Below are positions 26,640 to 35,592 of a DNA stretch of 64,000 nt, piece by piece (the first letter of the stretch is position 1; the number at the start of each line of letters is the position of its first letter). The notes below the pieces were generated by a model, which saw only the letters and a program-made list of their open reading frames with translations, was not told the origin of the DNA and searched no databases. This stretch comes from Microbacterium sp. MYb54. GTDB lineage: Bacteria; Actinomycetota; Actinomycetes; Actinomycetales; Microbacteriaceae. The stretch spans positions 109,858-173,857 of the forward strand of contig NZ_PCPA01000009.1 of the NCBI RefSeq assembly GCF_002979515.1, read 5' to 3'. The translations under genes and the position numbers were made by a program.

Positions 26640-28761
26640 CGTCGCTCCTTCTCGTCCGCCGCAGGAGCGGAGACGCAGGAGGAGTCACCGGGGGTGCCGG
26701 GGGAAGCACCGGCGGCGCTGGCGGCGGAGTCACCGGAGCGTTCACCGGAGGCGCAGCCGCCGGAGGGACAACCGGGGGCGCAGGAGGCGGAGTCACTGGA
26801 GGCGCGGGAGCAACAACCAGAGGTGCGGGCGGCGCGGGAGGCGGAGCCACTGGAGGCGCGGGAGTAGCAACCGGAGGTGCGGGCGGCGCGGGAGGCGGAG
26901 CCACTGGAGGCGCGGGAGTAGCAACCGGAGGTGCGGGCGGCGCAGTGGTCGGCTGAGCGACAGGCGGCGCAGGCGGAGCCCCTTGTCCCGGAACCGGGGC
27001 CGGGAAGATCGGCGGTGGTCCCGTGTAGGCCGGCGGTCCGGTGTAGGCCGGAGGGGCCAGAGGGGCTGCCATCGATGCGGAAGCCGCGTGCTCACTCCAA
27101 CGGTGGGTCGTGTCACGCGAAGCCGCGTCTGCTGCTGCCCGGCTCACATCGTCGAGCAGCGCCAGCGCATCCGCACGCTCCAGACCGGAGAGGTATCCGG
27201 TGATCGGGCCGGGTACGGTGTGCACCTGCGCGCCCGACACACGCTGATTCCTGTCGATCGGCCCCTGGCTGAGAGAGACGCCCTGCAGACGAGCAAGCGG
27301 GAACACCGCGAGCTTGCGCCAGACGTTCCCGCGGCGCAGCAGCAGACCGAAGTCGGCCACCAGGTATCCGTGACGCTTCCAGGAGAAGGGCCGCCGCCAC
27401 CGTGCGCGCCGCGGCATCGTGCGATAGGGGTCACCCTCGACGGGGCCGACGATGCCCTGTTCCCAGAGGAAGGAGATGCCCGCAGCGGGGACGTCCGGCA
27501 GCACCAGGGCGAGCACGCGTTCGACATCGGCACGCTTGCCGACGGGCAGCACCACGTTGAACTGCTGTCCGCTGCCGGAGGACTGCTGGGCCGCGCTCTT
27601 GCCGCTCATCCGGTTGATCTTGATCGTCCACCAGCCGAACGGACGCCACAGCAGCGACTGGGAAACCTCCACGGCGAAGATGCGTCCTGGAGGGAGCGTC
27701 TCGGTCACCGTCGTCAGCAGACCGTAGGTGATCCGGACGCCGTCCGGAGTCGGCGCGATCGAATAGCGCAGCGACTTCGAGATCTGTGCCCAGGTGATAC
27801 CGACGACCGCGATGACCATCGGAATGCCCATGCCGAGCCCGAGCCCCAGGAGGATGAAGCTTCCGTCCGTGTCGCCATCGGCGATCATGCCGATCAGGGC
27901 GCTTCCGATCGCGATCGCGAAGATCGCCCCGAAGAACACGAACCACAGCAGACCCGAGATCAGCTGCGACCCGACCAGGCGGCCGGTCGGTATCTTGACG
28001 ACGCTCTCCGGGACCACGTCGGCGAGATCGACGCCGGCGAGGAGATCGTTGACACCGGCGTTCATCGACCCGACCAGCTGTGCTCGCGCAGACGTCGGTG
28101 CGACCGGAGCCGCGGTCCCCGTCCCCTGCTCGGGATTCAGCGCGGCGTTGCGTGCGGCGCGGGCACCTGACGCCAGCCGCAGGATGTCGGCCCGCACCGA
28201 CTCGGCGCGTGCAGTGGCGAGGTACTCGAGCTCCACGTTCGCGTCGTTGCCGGCACCGACCACCTCCAACTTGGCCAGACCGATGATGCGAGCGGGGAAC
28301 GGACGGGTCAGGTTGACGCCCTGCACCCGGTCGAGCGGCGCGCGGCGGTGCGAGCGGAAGACGAAGCCCTTGCGGACCTCGACGTGGTCTCCTGTGATCC
28401 GGAACTGCTGGAAGCGCCAGATGAACCAGAAGATCAGTACCAGCACCACGACCAACCCCAGCACGCTGAGCAGGGCCACGAGGATCAGGTTGTTCGACAG
28501 AACCCAGTCGACCGGGTCGGCGCCGGCGTAGTCACCGTAGTGCGCCTCTTCGGGAGTGAAGAGGTCTACCGCCCAGGTGATGAGGCGGTCCCGCATGTTC
28601 GCGATCACGATACCCGCGATGATGATCAGCGCCAGCCCGCCCTTGAAGAGCGGGGTGAGCGGGTGCATCCGGTGCCACTCACCGTTCGCGAGGTTCGTCG
28701 TCGACGACGCGTCGCTTGCGACTTTCGGGCTCGGGGAGGGCGGGAGCTGCGGCTCGCTCAC
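26629..28761 (-). CDS. Bacterial PH-domain membrane protein with proline-rich tail
   Basis: A 710-residue membrane protein of the YdbT type. Two pairs of helices (about residues 38-56, 85-115, and 270-325) flank bacterial pleckstrin-like domains, seen in FRSHRRAPLDRVQGVNLTRP and LAVFPLARLQGVSLSQGPID. The last 150 residues are a Pro/Ala/Val repeat, encoded partly by exact 54-bp tandem repeats. It overlaps the smaller PH-domain gene upstream by 4 bp. YdbS/YdbT pairs in Firmicutes affect susceptibility to some bacteriocins; the role here is not known. Confidence 0.85.
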   Translation of the reverse strand: MSEPQLPPSPSPKVASDASSTTNLANGEWHRMHPLTPLFKGGLALIIIAGIVIANMRDRLITWAVDLFTPEEAHYGDYAGADPVDWVLSNNLILVALLSVLGLVVVLVLIFWFIWRFQQFRITGDHVEVRKGFVFRSHRRAPLDRVQGVNLTRPFPARIIGLAKLEVVGAGNDANVELEYLATARAESVRADILRLASGARAARNAALNPEQGTGTAAPVAPTSARAQLVGSMNAGVNDLLAGVDLADVVPESVVKIPTGRLVGSQLISGLLWFVFFGAIFAIAIGSALIGMIADGDTDGSFILLGLGLGMGIPMVIAVVGITWAQISKSLRYSIAPTPDGVRITYGLLTTVTETLPPGRIFAVEVSQSLLWRPFGWWTIKINRMSGKSAAQQSSGSGQQFNVVLPVGKRADVERVLALVLPDVPAAGISFLWEQGIVGPVEGDPYRTMPRRARWRRPFSWKRHGYLVADFGLLLRRGNVWRKLAVFPLARLQGVSLSQGPIDRNQRVSGAQVHTVPGPITGYLSGLERADALALLDDVSRAAADAASRDTTHRWSEHAASASMAAPLAPPAYTGPPAYTGPPPIFPAPVPGQGAPPAPPVAQPTTAPPAPPVATPAPPVAPPPAPPAPPVATPAPPVAPPPAPPAPLVVAPAPPVTPPPAPPVVPPAAAPPVNAPVTPPPAPPVLPPAPPVTPPASPLLRRTRRSDDGA
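26821..26940. repeat. 54-bp tandem repeat in the proline-rich tail
   Basis: Two exact copies of a 54-bp unit run 26821-26874 and 26875-26928, with a partial third copy after that and degenerate units before (from about 26764). The period is a multiple of three and encodes an 18-residue Pro/Ala/Val/Thr unit, so copy number can change without frameshift. Confidence 0.9.
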
Positions 28762-29339
28762 AGGCCGGTCCGGCGAGTCTCGGCGACGTGGATGAGGGTG
28801 TCGCGCAGCGCCTCAGCTGCTTCCTGCGTGAGTCCGGGGATCTGCACGCCGGTTGTCGCCGCGGCAGTCACCATCTTGAGCTGGGCGATGCCGAAGGCTC
28901 GATCGAGCGGCCCCTGGGTGATGTCCACCAACTGCATGCGCCCGTACGGAACCGCGATCATGCGCTGCCAGAGGATGCCCTTGCGGAAGACGATGTCGTC
29001 GACGCGGAGCATGTAGCCGATCGCCTTCGCCTGACGGGGAAGGATGATGAGCGCGATCACCGTGATGAGCAGGATGATGCCGGCGGGGATCCACACCCAC
29101 TGCTGGTTCAGCACGACGTTCAGCACGACGGCGGCGACCACGACGATCACGATGAAGATCACGTTCTGGACGATCTGCGAGACGACGTAGCGCGGAGAGA
29201 TCTGGTGCCACGTGCCGTCGAGCTCCAGCCTGGCCTCGTTGCGTGCCGTGCGCAGCTGCGTGTAGGTCCCCTGGTCGAGGGCGCCGAGGTCAGTGCCCTC
29301 CGCTGGGTTCAGGGGCGCGGTCTCTGGGTTCTGAGTCAT
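28758..29339 (-). CDS. Small bacterial PH-domain membrane protein (YdbS-like)
   Basis: A 193-residue partner of the following gene. It has two adjacent helices (about residues 58-100: VIFIVIVVVAAVVLNVVLN and the next segment) and a bacterial PH-like domain with GILWQRMIAVPYGRMQLVDI and TQGPLDRAFGIAQLKM. The ATG of the larger PH gene overlaps its stop. Its own 5' end lies inside the DUF3180 gene by 50 bp, an unusually long overlap. Confidence 0.84.
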   Translation of the reverse strand: MTQNPETAPLNPAEGTDLGALDQGTYTQLRTARNEARLELDGTWHQISPRYVVSQIVQNVIFIVIVVVAAVVLNVVLNQQWVWIPAGIILLITVIALIILPRQAKAIGYMLRVDDIVFRKGILWQRMIAVPYGRMQLVDITQGPLDRAFGIAQLKMVTAAATTGVQIPGLTQEAAEALRDTLIHVAETRRTGL

Positions 29340-29772
29340 CAGGATCCTTCGGCAGGGTACAGAACTGTTCGGCGACGAGCGCAGCGATCACGAGGACGAT
29401 CGCACTGCCGATCAGGGCCAGCATGGCCACAGTCGACCCTACCTGTGGAACGACGGGGCGCGACAGGAGGAACAGCAGCAGCCCCGCTCCGAATCCCGCC
29501 ATGATGGCGCCGAGCAGACTCGAGGCTCGCGCCAGCGTCGCGGCCCTGAGCGCGCGGAAGGGATCGATGCGGATGCCCGAACGCACACTGCGCCGCACCG
29601 GCCAGGCGACGCCCAGCGCTGCTGCCGCGATAAGCAGGAGCAGCAGCGGAAGCAGCAGCGAGGGAGTGAAGGTGATGCGCCCCGCGGTGGTGAGCAGGTG
29701 GTCGAGCAGGAATCCGCCGCCGCCGCCGAGCAGGGCGAGGACGACGAGCACACCGGCAGAGGTGCGTCTCAT
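29290..29772 (-). CDS. DUF3180-family membrane protein
   Basis: A 160-residue protein with four predicted helices (SAGVLVVLALLGGGGGFLL; the Leu-rich segment near 38-58; SLLGAIMAGFGAGLLLFLLS; VAMLALIGSAIVLVIAALVA). It matches the actinobacterial DUF3180 family, which usually follows folK. The start overlaps the folK stop by 4 bp. Function unknown; presumed to be cotranscribed with the folate genes. Confidence 0.85.
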   Translation of the reverse strand: MRRTSAGVLVVLALLGGGGGFLLDHLLTTAGRITFTPSLLLPLLLLLIAAAALGVAWPVRRSVRSGIRIDPFRALRAATLARASSLLGAIMAGFGAGLLLFLLSRPVVPQVGSTVAMLALIGSAIVLVIAALVAEQFCTLPKDPDDSEPRDRAPEPSGGH

Positions 29773-30308
29773 CCCTCGCTCCGGGCGTGCAGTTCGGCCG
29801 CGAGGTCGGCGACTCTGCCGTGGCCGAGCAGCACCGCGTCGTGGTCGACGTCCAGCCAGGGGTCGAGCACGAACAGGCGCTCGACCGCGCGCGGATGCGG
29901 CAGCTGCAGGTTCGGTTCGTCCGAGACGACATCGCCGTACGCGATGAGGTCGAGGTCGAGAGTGCGGTCGCCCCAGCGCTCTCGGCGCTCACGACCGTTC
30001 TCGTCTTCGATGGCGTGCAGCATCCTGAGGAGGATCCCGGGAGCGAGGCGCGTGGTGACGAGGGCGACCGCGTTGACGTATCCGGGTGCATCGGGATCCG
30101 GCCCGTCGAGACGGAGCGCGACGGTCTCGAACAGGCGGGAGAGGCGCACATCGCTGACCAGAGGCAGACGGGCGATCCGCTCTGCGGCGGCGCGGATGGT
30201 CTCGTGGCGATCCCCGAGATTCGCACCGAGTGCGACGACGGCGACGGTCTCCGGTCGTGCCGGGCGAGGGCCGGGCATGTCGGGCGGGTTCGCGAGGTTG
30301 CGGCTCAT
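29769..30308 (-). CDS. folK: 2-amino-4-hydroxy-6-hydroxymethyldihydropteridine pyrophosphokinase
   Basis: A 179-residue HPPK that moves pyrophosphate from ATP to the pterin in folate synthesis. The signature RWGDRTLDLDLIAYG with its Asp residues is intact, as is VALGANLGDRHETIRAA at the N-terminus. The ATG at 30308 is chosen because it overlaps the folB stop as ATGA; a further upstream start at 30326 would lie inside folB. Confidence 0.94.
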   Translation of the reverse strand: MSRNLANPPDMPGPRPARPETVAVVALGANLGDRHETIRAAAERIARLPLVSDVRLSRLFETVALRLDGPDPDAPGYVNAVALVTTRLAPGILLRMLHAIEDENGRERRERWGDRTLDLDLIAYGDVVSDEPNLQLPHPRAVERLFVLDPWLDVDHDAVLLGHGRVADLAAELHARSEG

Positions 30309-30700
30309 AAGGTCGTGTCCTCCCACGAGTCGACCGTGCGACGTCGGTGCACCGTGACCGCCACATCGGTGAAGTTCAACGGAATCGGGGCATGGGGCTT
30401 GTGCACTGTCACCGTCACGTCCACGACCCGTGGGTCTGCCAGCCCGACGGCGGCGATGCGCTCGGCGAGCGTCTCGATCAGGTTCACCGGTTCCCCGGCC
30501 ACCACGGCAGCCACCTTCTCGGCAAGCTCTCCGTAGTGCACGGTGTCGGCAACGTCGTCGGACACGGATGCCTGCTTCAGCGGCAACCGCAGACGGAGGT
30601 CGATCGTGAATTCCTGCCCGTCCCTGCGCTCGTACTCGAAGACACCGTGACGACCGAAAACGGTCAGACCGGTGAGAACGATCTCGTCGAGGAACTCCAT
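30305..30700 (-). CDS. folB: Dihydroneopterin aldolase
   Basis: A 131-residue FolB that cleaves dihydroneopterin to the pterin used by FolK. It begins EIVLTGLTVFGRHGVFEYER and has the family's VNLIETLAERIAAVGLADP segment and the C-terminal VTVHKPHAPIPLNF strand. It lies 32 bp after folP and overlaps folK by 4 bp. Confidence 0.94.
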   Translation of the reverse strand: MEFLDEIVLTGLTVFGRHGVFEYERRDGQEFTIDLRLRLPLKQASVSDDVADTVHYGELAEKVAAVVAGEPVNLIETLAERIAAVGLADPRVVDVTVTVHKPHAPIPLNFTDVAVTVHRRRTVDSWEDTTL

Positions 30701-30732
30701 GCCTCTAGCGTACGGGCCCGCCCGATACGCCT

Positions 30733-31542
30733 TCAGCCTTCCCAGGCGTGGGCGATCGCGAGCGCGTCGCGGGTGGCTGCCACATCGTGCACCCGCACGG
30801 CCCAGACTCCGGCCCGTGCCGCGAGGGCGCTGGTGACGGCGGTCGCGAGGTCGCGACGGGCCTCCGACACGTCTTCATCGGGACCGGCATCCTCACGCAG
30901 CGTCTCAGCCAGGAACCTCTTGCGCGACGTGCCGATGAGTACTCGCGGACCGAGTGCGACGATCTCGTCGAGTCCGCGCAGCACCTCCCAGTTCTGCGCG
31001 CCCGCCTTCGCGAACCCGATCCCCGGGTCGACGATCAGCCGTGAGGGGGCGATTCCGGATGCCGCTGCCTCGCCGATGCGCTCATGGAGTTCGCCCGCGA
31101 CCTCACGCGCGACCCGGCGGTACTCCGCCTTCGCGTACATGTCGGCGGAGAACCCCCGCCAATGCCCGATCGCGAAGTCGGCACCCGACTCGGCGACAGC
31201 CGCCCGCATCTCGGGGTCGGCCAGCCCGCCGGAGACGTCGTTCACGATCCGTGCTCCCGCGCGCACAGCCGCTGCGGCGGTCGCGGCGCTGAGCGTATCG
31301 ATGCTCACGGGCACACCCGCCGCGGTGAGCTGCTCGATCACCGGGATCACGCGTTGCTGCTCGACTTCGGTACCGACACGGTCGGCACCCGGTCTGGTCG
31401 ACTCGCCGCCGACGTCGAGCACTGCGGCGCCATCGGCCCGCAGCCGCAGGCCATGGGCGACTGCCCTGTCGACATCGAGGTAGCGTCCGCCGTCGCTGAA
31501 GGAGTCGGGGGTGACGTTGAGTATCCCCCAGATGCCCGTCAT
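30733..31542 (-). CDS. folP: Dihydropteroate synthase
   Basis: A 269-residue DHPS that joins the pterin pyrophosphate to p-aminobenzoate, the sulfonamide target. The two family signatures are NVTPDSFSDGGRYLD and DVGGESTRPGA. The ATG at 31542 overlaps the folE stop codon by one base (TGATG). The open frame reaches back to 31899, but that part is a shadow of folE. Confidence 0.95.
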   Translation of the reverse strand: MTGIWGILNVTPDSFSDGGRYLDVDRAVAHGLRLRADGAAVLDVGGESTRPGADRVGTEVEQQRVIPVIEQLTAAGVPVSIDTLSAATAAAAVRAGARIVNDVSGGLADPEMRAAVAESGADFAIGHWRGFSADMYAKAEYRRVAREVAGELHERIGEAAASGIAPSRLIVDPGIGFAKAGAQNWEVLRGLDEIVALGPRVLIGTSRKRFLAETLREDAGPDEDVSEARRDLATAVTSALAARAGVWAVRVHDVAATRDALAIAHAWEG

Positions 31543-32150
31543 CAGCGCACAGTTCCCGAACCGGAGACCGACGCACCGATCAGAGTGATGAGCTCGCCCC
31601 TGGACACCGCATCCGTGTACTCGCCGCGCGCCGCGATCGTGAGAGTCGACGCCTCGGTCTGCCGTCCTCCGCGCATCGTGACGCAGCCGTGCGAGGCGTC
31701 GAGCACGACGAGCACGCCCCTGGTGTCGAGGTGTTCCGCGATCGTGTCGGCGATCTGTTCGCCGAGGCGCTCCTGCACCTGCGGACGGGCGGCGAGGATC
31801 TCGACGACGCGCACGAGCGCCCCGAGGCCGACGACCTGCTCCCCCGGGAGGTACGCGATGTGCGCGTGGCCGGCGAAAGGCAGCAGATGGTGCTCGCACA
31901 CCGAGCGGAAGCGGATGTCACGCAACAGCACCGCCCCGGAGGGCAGGGTGTCGGGCGCGGGCCCCCGCGAGACGCTGATGGTGCGCGCGAGCGGCTCGTC
32001 CGGGTCTTCGCCGACTCCCGAGAAGAACTCGGAGTACAGCTCGGCCATCCGCGACGGAGTCTGCTTCAGCCCGGGCCGATCCGGGTCCTCCCCGATCGCC
32101 TCGAGCAGCTCTCTGGTGAGTCGCTCGACACGCTGCTTGTCGACGGTCAC
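31542..32150 (-). CDS. folE: GTP cyclohydrolase I
   Basis: A 202-residue enzyme that opens GTP to dihydroneopterin triphosphate, the first step of folate synthesis. The zinc and active-site motifs CEHHLLPFAGHAHIAYLP and SHGCVTMRG are intact. The start is GTG at 32150, one base after the ftsH stop; upstream in-frame sequence is a shadow of ftsH. The tight spacing indicates coupling to ftsH translation. Confidence 0.94.
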   Translation of the reverse strand: MTVDKQRVERLTRELLEAIGEDPDRPGLKQTPSRMAELYSEFFSGVGEDPDEPLARTISVSRGPAPDTLPSGAVLLRDIRFRSVCEHHLLPFAGHAHIAYLPGEQVVGLGALVRVVEILAARPQVQERLGEQIADTIAEHLDTRGVLVVLDASHGCVTMRGGRQTEASTLTIAARGEYTDAVSRGELITLIGASVSGSGTVR

Positions 32151-32151
32151 G

Positions 32152-34152
32152 TCACGCCGTTGCAGGCCGCGGGTTACCGGCGCCCGCTGATCCCTGCTGC
32201 GTGCGCGGCGCGGTGGCCGGAGCCTCGACGGATGCCGCGAGCGAGATGTCCTTCTTCGGCACCTCGATCGGCGGACGCTCGGAGACCGGGCGGCCTTCGC
32301 TCGACAGCCACAGCGGACGCTCGGGAAGCTTCTTGATCTCGGTGAAGATCTCCGCGATCTGGTTGTGGTCGAGGGTCTCCTCCTCGAGCAGCGCCAGGGC
32401 GAGCTTGTCGAGGATGTCGCGGTTCTCGCTGATGACCGCATAGGCCTCGTTGTGAGCCTGCTCGATCAGGGCGCGCACCTCGGCGTCGACCCGCTCGGCA
32501 ACTCGCTCGGAGTACTCGCGGCCACGGCCCATGTCACGGCCTGCGAAGGGTTCGCCGCCTTCGCTGCCGAGCTTGACCGGGCCGACCTGCGTGGTCATGC
32601 CGTACTCGAGCACCATCTTGCGAGCGATCGAGGTCGCCTTCTCGATGTCGTTCGACGCTCCTGTGGTGGGGTCGTGGAACACGATCTCCTCGGCGACACG
32701 GCCTCCCATGGCGTAGGTCAGCTGGTCCTGGAGCTCGTTGCGGGTGATCGAGTACTTGTCGTCCAGCGGCAGCACCATCGTGTATCCGAGCGCCTTGCCG
32801 CGGGGCAGGATCGTGATCTTGGTGACTGGATCGGTGTAGTTCATCGCCGCCGCCGCGAGCGCGTGTCCGCCCTCGTGGTACGCCGTGATCAGCTTCTCCT
32901 TGTCGCGCATCACACGGGTGCGACGCTGCGGACCGGCGATCACACGGTCGATGGCCTCGTCGAGGGCGCGGTTGTCCACCAGCTGCGCGTTCGAGCGCGC
33001 GGTGAGGAGCGCAGCCTCGTTGAGCACGTTCGCCAGGTCGGCGCCGGTGAAGCCGGGAGTCTTGCGGGCGACGACCTCGAGGTCGACGCTCTTCGCGAGC
33101 GGCTTGCCCTTGCTGTGCACCTCGAGGATCTTCTGGCGGCCCCTGAGGTCGGGCGCATCCACACCGATCTGACGGTCGAAACGACCGGGTCGCAGCAGCG
33201 CGGGGTCGAGGATGTCTGGACGGTTGGTCGCAGCGATCACGATGACGTTCGCGTTCGGGTCGAAGCCGTCCATCTCGACCAGCATCTGGTTGAGCGTCTG
33301 CTCGCGCTCGTCGTTTCCGCCGCCCATCCCGGCGCCGCGGTGGCGGCCTACGGCGTCGATCTCGTCGATGAAGATGATGGCCGGCGCGTTCTCCTTGGCC
33401 TGGCCGAAGAGATCGCGAACGCGGGAGGCACCGACACCGACGAACATCTCGACGAAGTCGGAACCGGAGATGGAGTAGAAGGGGGCACCGGCTTCACCCG
33501 CGACCGCGCGGGCGAGCAGCGTCTTACCGGTTCCGGGAGGGCCGTACAAGAGCACGCCCTTCGGGATGCGGGCGCCGATGGCCTGGAACTTCGCGGGATC
33601 CTGCAGGAACTCCTTGATCTCGTGGAGCTCTTCGATCGCCTCGTCGGCACCGGCGACGTCGGCGAAGGTGACGGTCGGGGTCTCCTTGTTGACGAGCTTG
33701 GCCTTGGACTTGCCGAACTGCATGACCTTGCCGCCACCGCCCTGCATGGATGACAGGAGCCACCAGAACAGGAGGCCGAGCAGCACGAGCGGGAGGAGGA
33801 GTGAGAGGAAGCCGTCGAACCAGCTCGCCCGGGGCACGGCGTCGTTGAAGCCGTCCTTGGGCGCGGCTTCGTTGATCGCGGTGACCACCTCGTCGGCGCG
33901 GGCGTCGACGTAGTAGAACTGCACGTCTTCGGAACCCTTGAACGGCTTCGAGAGCGTCATGTCGACGCGCTGATCGCCGTCGGTGTTCACGACCTCTGTG
34001 ACCGTCGTGCCGGAGAGGAGCTTCAGCCCCTCCTGAGTCGTGATCTGCTTGGGCGCGCCAAGATTCGAGATCAGCAGGAAACCGCCGAAGAGGAGCACGC
34101 CGATCAGCGCGACGTAGATCAGCGGATTCCGGGTGAGCTTCTTCACATCCAT
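32152..34152 (-). CDS. ftsH: ATP-dependent zinc metalloprotease FtsH
   Basis: A 666-residue membrane AAA+ protease. Two helices (about residues 10-30 and 110-135) enclose an extracytoplasmic domain. The AAA module has Walker A GPPGTGKT near 204, [15 protein letters not shown] and the second region of homology. The protease domain has the zinc motif HEGGH at about 426-430. The C-terminus is Pro/Ala-rich. It degrades damaged membrane proteins. It heads the folate gene cluster downstream. Confidence 0.97.
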   Translation of the reverse strand: MDVKKLTRNPLIYVALIGVLLFGGFLLISNLGAPKQITTQEGLKLLSGTTVTEVVNTDGDQRVDMTLSKPFKGSEDVQFYYVDARADEVVTAINEAAPKDGFNDAVPRASWFDGFLSLLLPLVLLGLLFWWLLSSMQGGGGKVMQFGKSKAKLVNKETPTVTFADVAGADEAIEELHEIKEFLQDPAKFQAIGARIPKGVLLYGPPGTGKTLLARAVAGEAGAPFYSISGSDFVEMFVGVGASRVRDLFGQAKENAPAIIFIDEIDAVGRHRGAGMGGGNDEREQTLNQMLVEMDGFDPNANVIVIAATNRPDILDPALLRPGRFDRQIGVDAPDLRGRQKILEVHSKGKPLAKSVDLEVVARKTPGFTGADLANVLNEAALLTARSNAQLVDNRALDEAIDRVIAGPQRRTRVMRDKEKLITAYHEGGHALAAAAMNYTDPVTKITILPRGKALGYTMVLPLDDKYSITRNELQDQLTYAMGGRVAEEIVFHDPTTGASNDIEKATSIARKMVLEYGMTTQVGPVKLGSEGGEPFAGRDMGRGREYSERVAERVDAEVRALIEQAHNEAYAVISENRDILDKLALALLEEETLDHNQIAEIFTEIKKLPERPLWLSSEGRPVSERPPIEVPKKDISLAASVEAPATAPRTQQGSAGAGNPRPATA

Positions 34153-34225
34153 GATCGGATCAGCGTATCGCGGGTGCCCTAGGGGGTCGCTGTACGTTCA
34201 CCCACGGCGTAGCGCGTCGCGGTCG

Positions 34226-34777
34226 TCAGGAGTACACGTGCGGCGCGAGGACCGCGACGTCGCGCAGGTTCCGATAGCGCTCGTTGTAGTCGAGGCCGTA
34301 TCCGACGACGAAGTCGGTGGGGATGTCGAAGCCGACGTACTTGCAGTCGATGACCACCTTCGCAGCCTCCGGCTTGCGCAGAAGGGCCAGCACCTCGATC
34401 GACTCGGCGCCGCGGGAGCCGAAGTTCTCGAGCAGCCAGCTGAGCGTCAGCCCGGAATCGATGACGTCCTCGACGATCAGCACATGCTTGCCGTTCAGGT
34501 CGGTGTCGAGGTCTTTGCGGATCTGCACGACACCGCTCGACTTCGTGCTCGCACCGTAGCTCGACACCGCCATCCAGTCCATCGGAGCGTGGAAGGGCAG
34601 CGCCCGTGCGAAATCGGCCATCACCATGACGGCTCCCTTGAGCACGCCGACGAGGACGAGGTCTTTGCCCGCGTAGTCCTCCGCGACCTGGGTTGCGAGT
34701 TCATCGAGCTTGGCGAGGATCTGCTCCTCTGTGACGAGGATGCTGGTGAGGTCGTCCTGGATTTCCGCGGCGCGCAT
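34226..34777 (-). CDS. hpt: Hypoxanthine phosphoribosyltransferase
   Basis: A 183-residue purine salvage enzyme making IMP or GMP from hypoxanthine or guanine and PRPP. The PRPP-binding motif VLIVEDVIDSGLTL is intact, with VLKGAVMVMADFARAL and VGYGLDYNERYRNL. It lies upstream of ftsH in the common actinobacterial order tilS-hpt-ftsH, but here tilS is separated from it by an opposite-strand gene. Confidence 0.96.
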   Translation of the reverse strand: MRAAEIQDDLTSILVTEEQILAKLDELATQVAEDYAGKDLVLVGVLKGAVMVMADFARALPFHAPMDWMAVSSYGASTKSSGVVQIRKDLDTDLNGKHVLIVEDVIDSGLTLSWLLENFGSRGAESIEVLALLRKPEAAKVVIDCKYVGFDIPTDFVVGYGLDYNERYRNLRDVAVLAPHVYS

Positions 34778-34909
34778 GGATTGATTTTAGGTGACGTGAT
34801 CCGATGCTCGCGTCCAGGTTCACCGATCGGGAAGGCATCTCCCCATCCCGCGGCATCCGCACTACTGTGAGCGGTGATGTGGGCGGACGCCCCGACGGAA
34901 GGATTCACC

Positions 34910-35506
34910 ATGGCTCTTGACGACATCCTCAAGCAGGTGCCGATCGACGACATCGCCGAGAAGCTGGGCGTCTCGCGAGACGAAGCCAAGGTCGCGGTCG
35001 AGCAGGGCGGCGCCGTGCTGCTGGGCGGACTCGCGAAGAACGCCGAGACCGATGAGGGCTCCGCCGCGATCCAGAACGCGCTGAAGAAGCACGAGGGCAG
35101 CGCCGGCGCCTCGAAGGTCGACGACATCGATGCGGCCGACGGCGGCAAGATCGTCGCGCACATCCTCGGCTCGAAGGAGAAAGAGGTCACGAAGGAACTC
35201 ACCGAGTCGAAGGCGACCCCCGGAATCGACTTCGGCAAGCTCCTCCCGATCCTGGCTCCCATCGTGATGGGGCTCATCGCGAACGCGAACAAGGACAAGA
35301 CCGCGAAGGCGGATGCTGGCGCTGAGAGCTCCGGTGGCATCGGCGACCTCATCGGCGGCATCCTCGGCGGGGGCGACAAGGGCGGCTCCGGCGGCGGCAT
35401 CGGCGATGTGATCGGCGGACTTCTCGGCGGAGGCAACAGCGGCGGCTCCGGCGGCGGCATCGACCTCGGTGGCATCCTGGGCGGCCTCTTCGGCGGCAAG
35501 AAGTAG
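34910..35506 (+). CDS. DUF937-family protein with glycine-rich tail
   Basis: A 198-residue protein of the DUF937 family. Residues about 1-130 include DILKQVPIDDIAEKLGVSRD and LLPILAPIVMGLIANANKDK. The last 60 residues are Gly/Ile/Leu repeats such as IGDLIGGILGGGDKGGSGGG. GGAAGG precedes the ATG at 34910 by 7 bases. No function is known. It is on the strand opposite its neighbours and is convergent with tilS. Confidence 0.85.
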   Translation: MALDDILKQVPIDDIAEKLGVSRDEAKVAVEQGGAVLLGGLAKNAETDEGSAAIQNALKKHEGSAGASKVDDIDAADGGKIVAHILGSKEKEVTKELTESKATPGIDFGKLLPILAPIVMGLIANANKDKTAKADAGAESSGGIGDLIGGILGGGDKGGSGGGIGDVIGGLLGGGNSGGSGGGIDLGGILGGLFGGKK

Positions 35507-35518
35507 CACTCCACCTGA

Positions 35519-35592
35519 CGCATCCGGTCGTCGAGCGACGACGCAGGCGCAGAAGAGCGTTCGAGACGAGACGCGCTCAGCGACCGGATGCG
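35519..35592. terminator. Inverted repeats between convergent DUF937 and tilS
   Basis: CGCATCCGGTCG (35519-35530) and its exact complement (35581-35592, across the tilS stop codon) frame the gap. Inside is a tight hairpin, GTCGTCG-AG-CGACGAC (35527-35542). No T-run is present. These are the likely transcript ends of both genes. Confidence 0.5.

Noticed and set aside
26690..26990. CRISPR-like array
   Set aside because: The units are contiguous with no spacers and keep the reading frame of a proline-rich protein.
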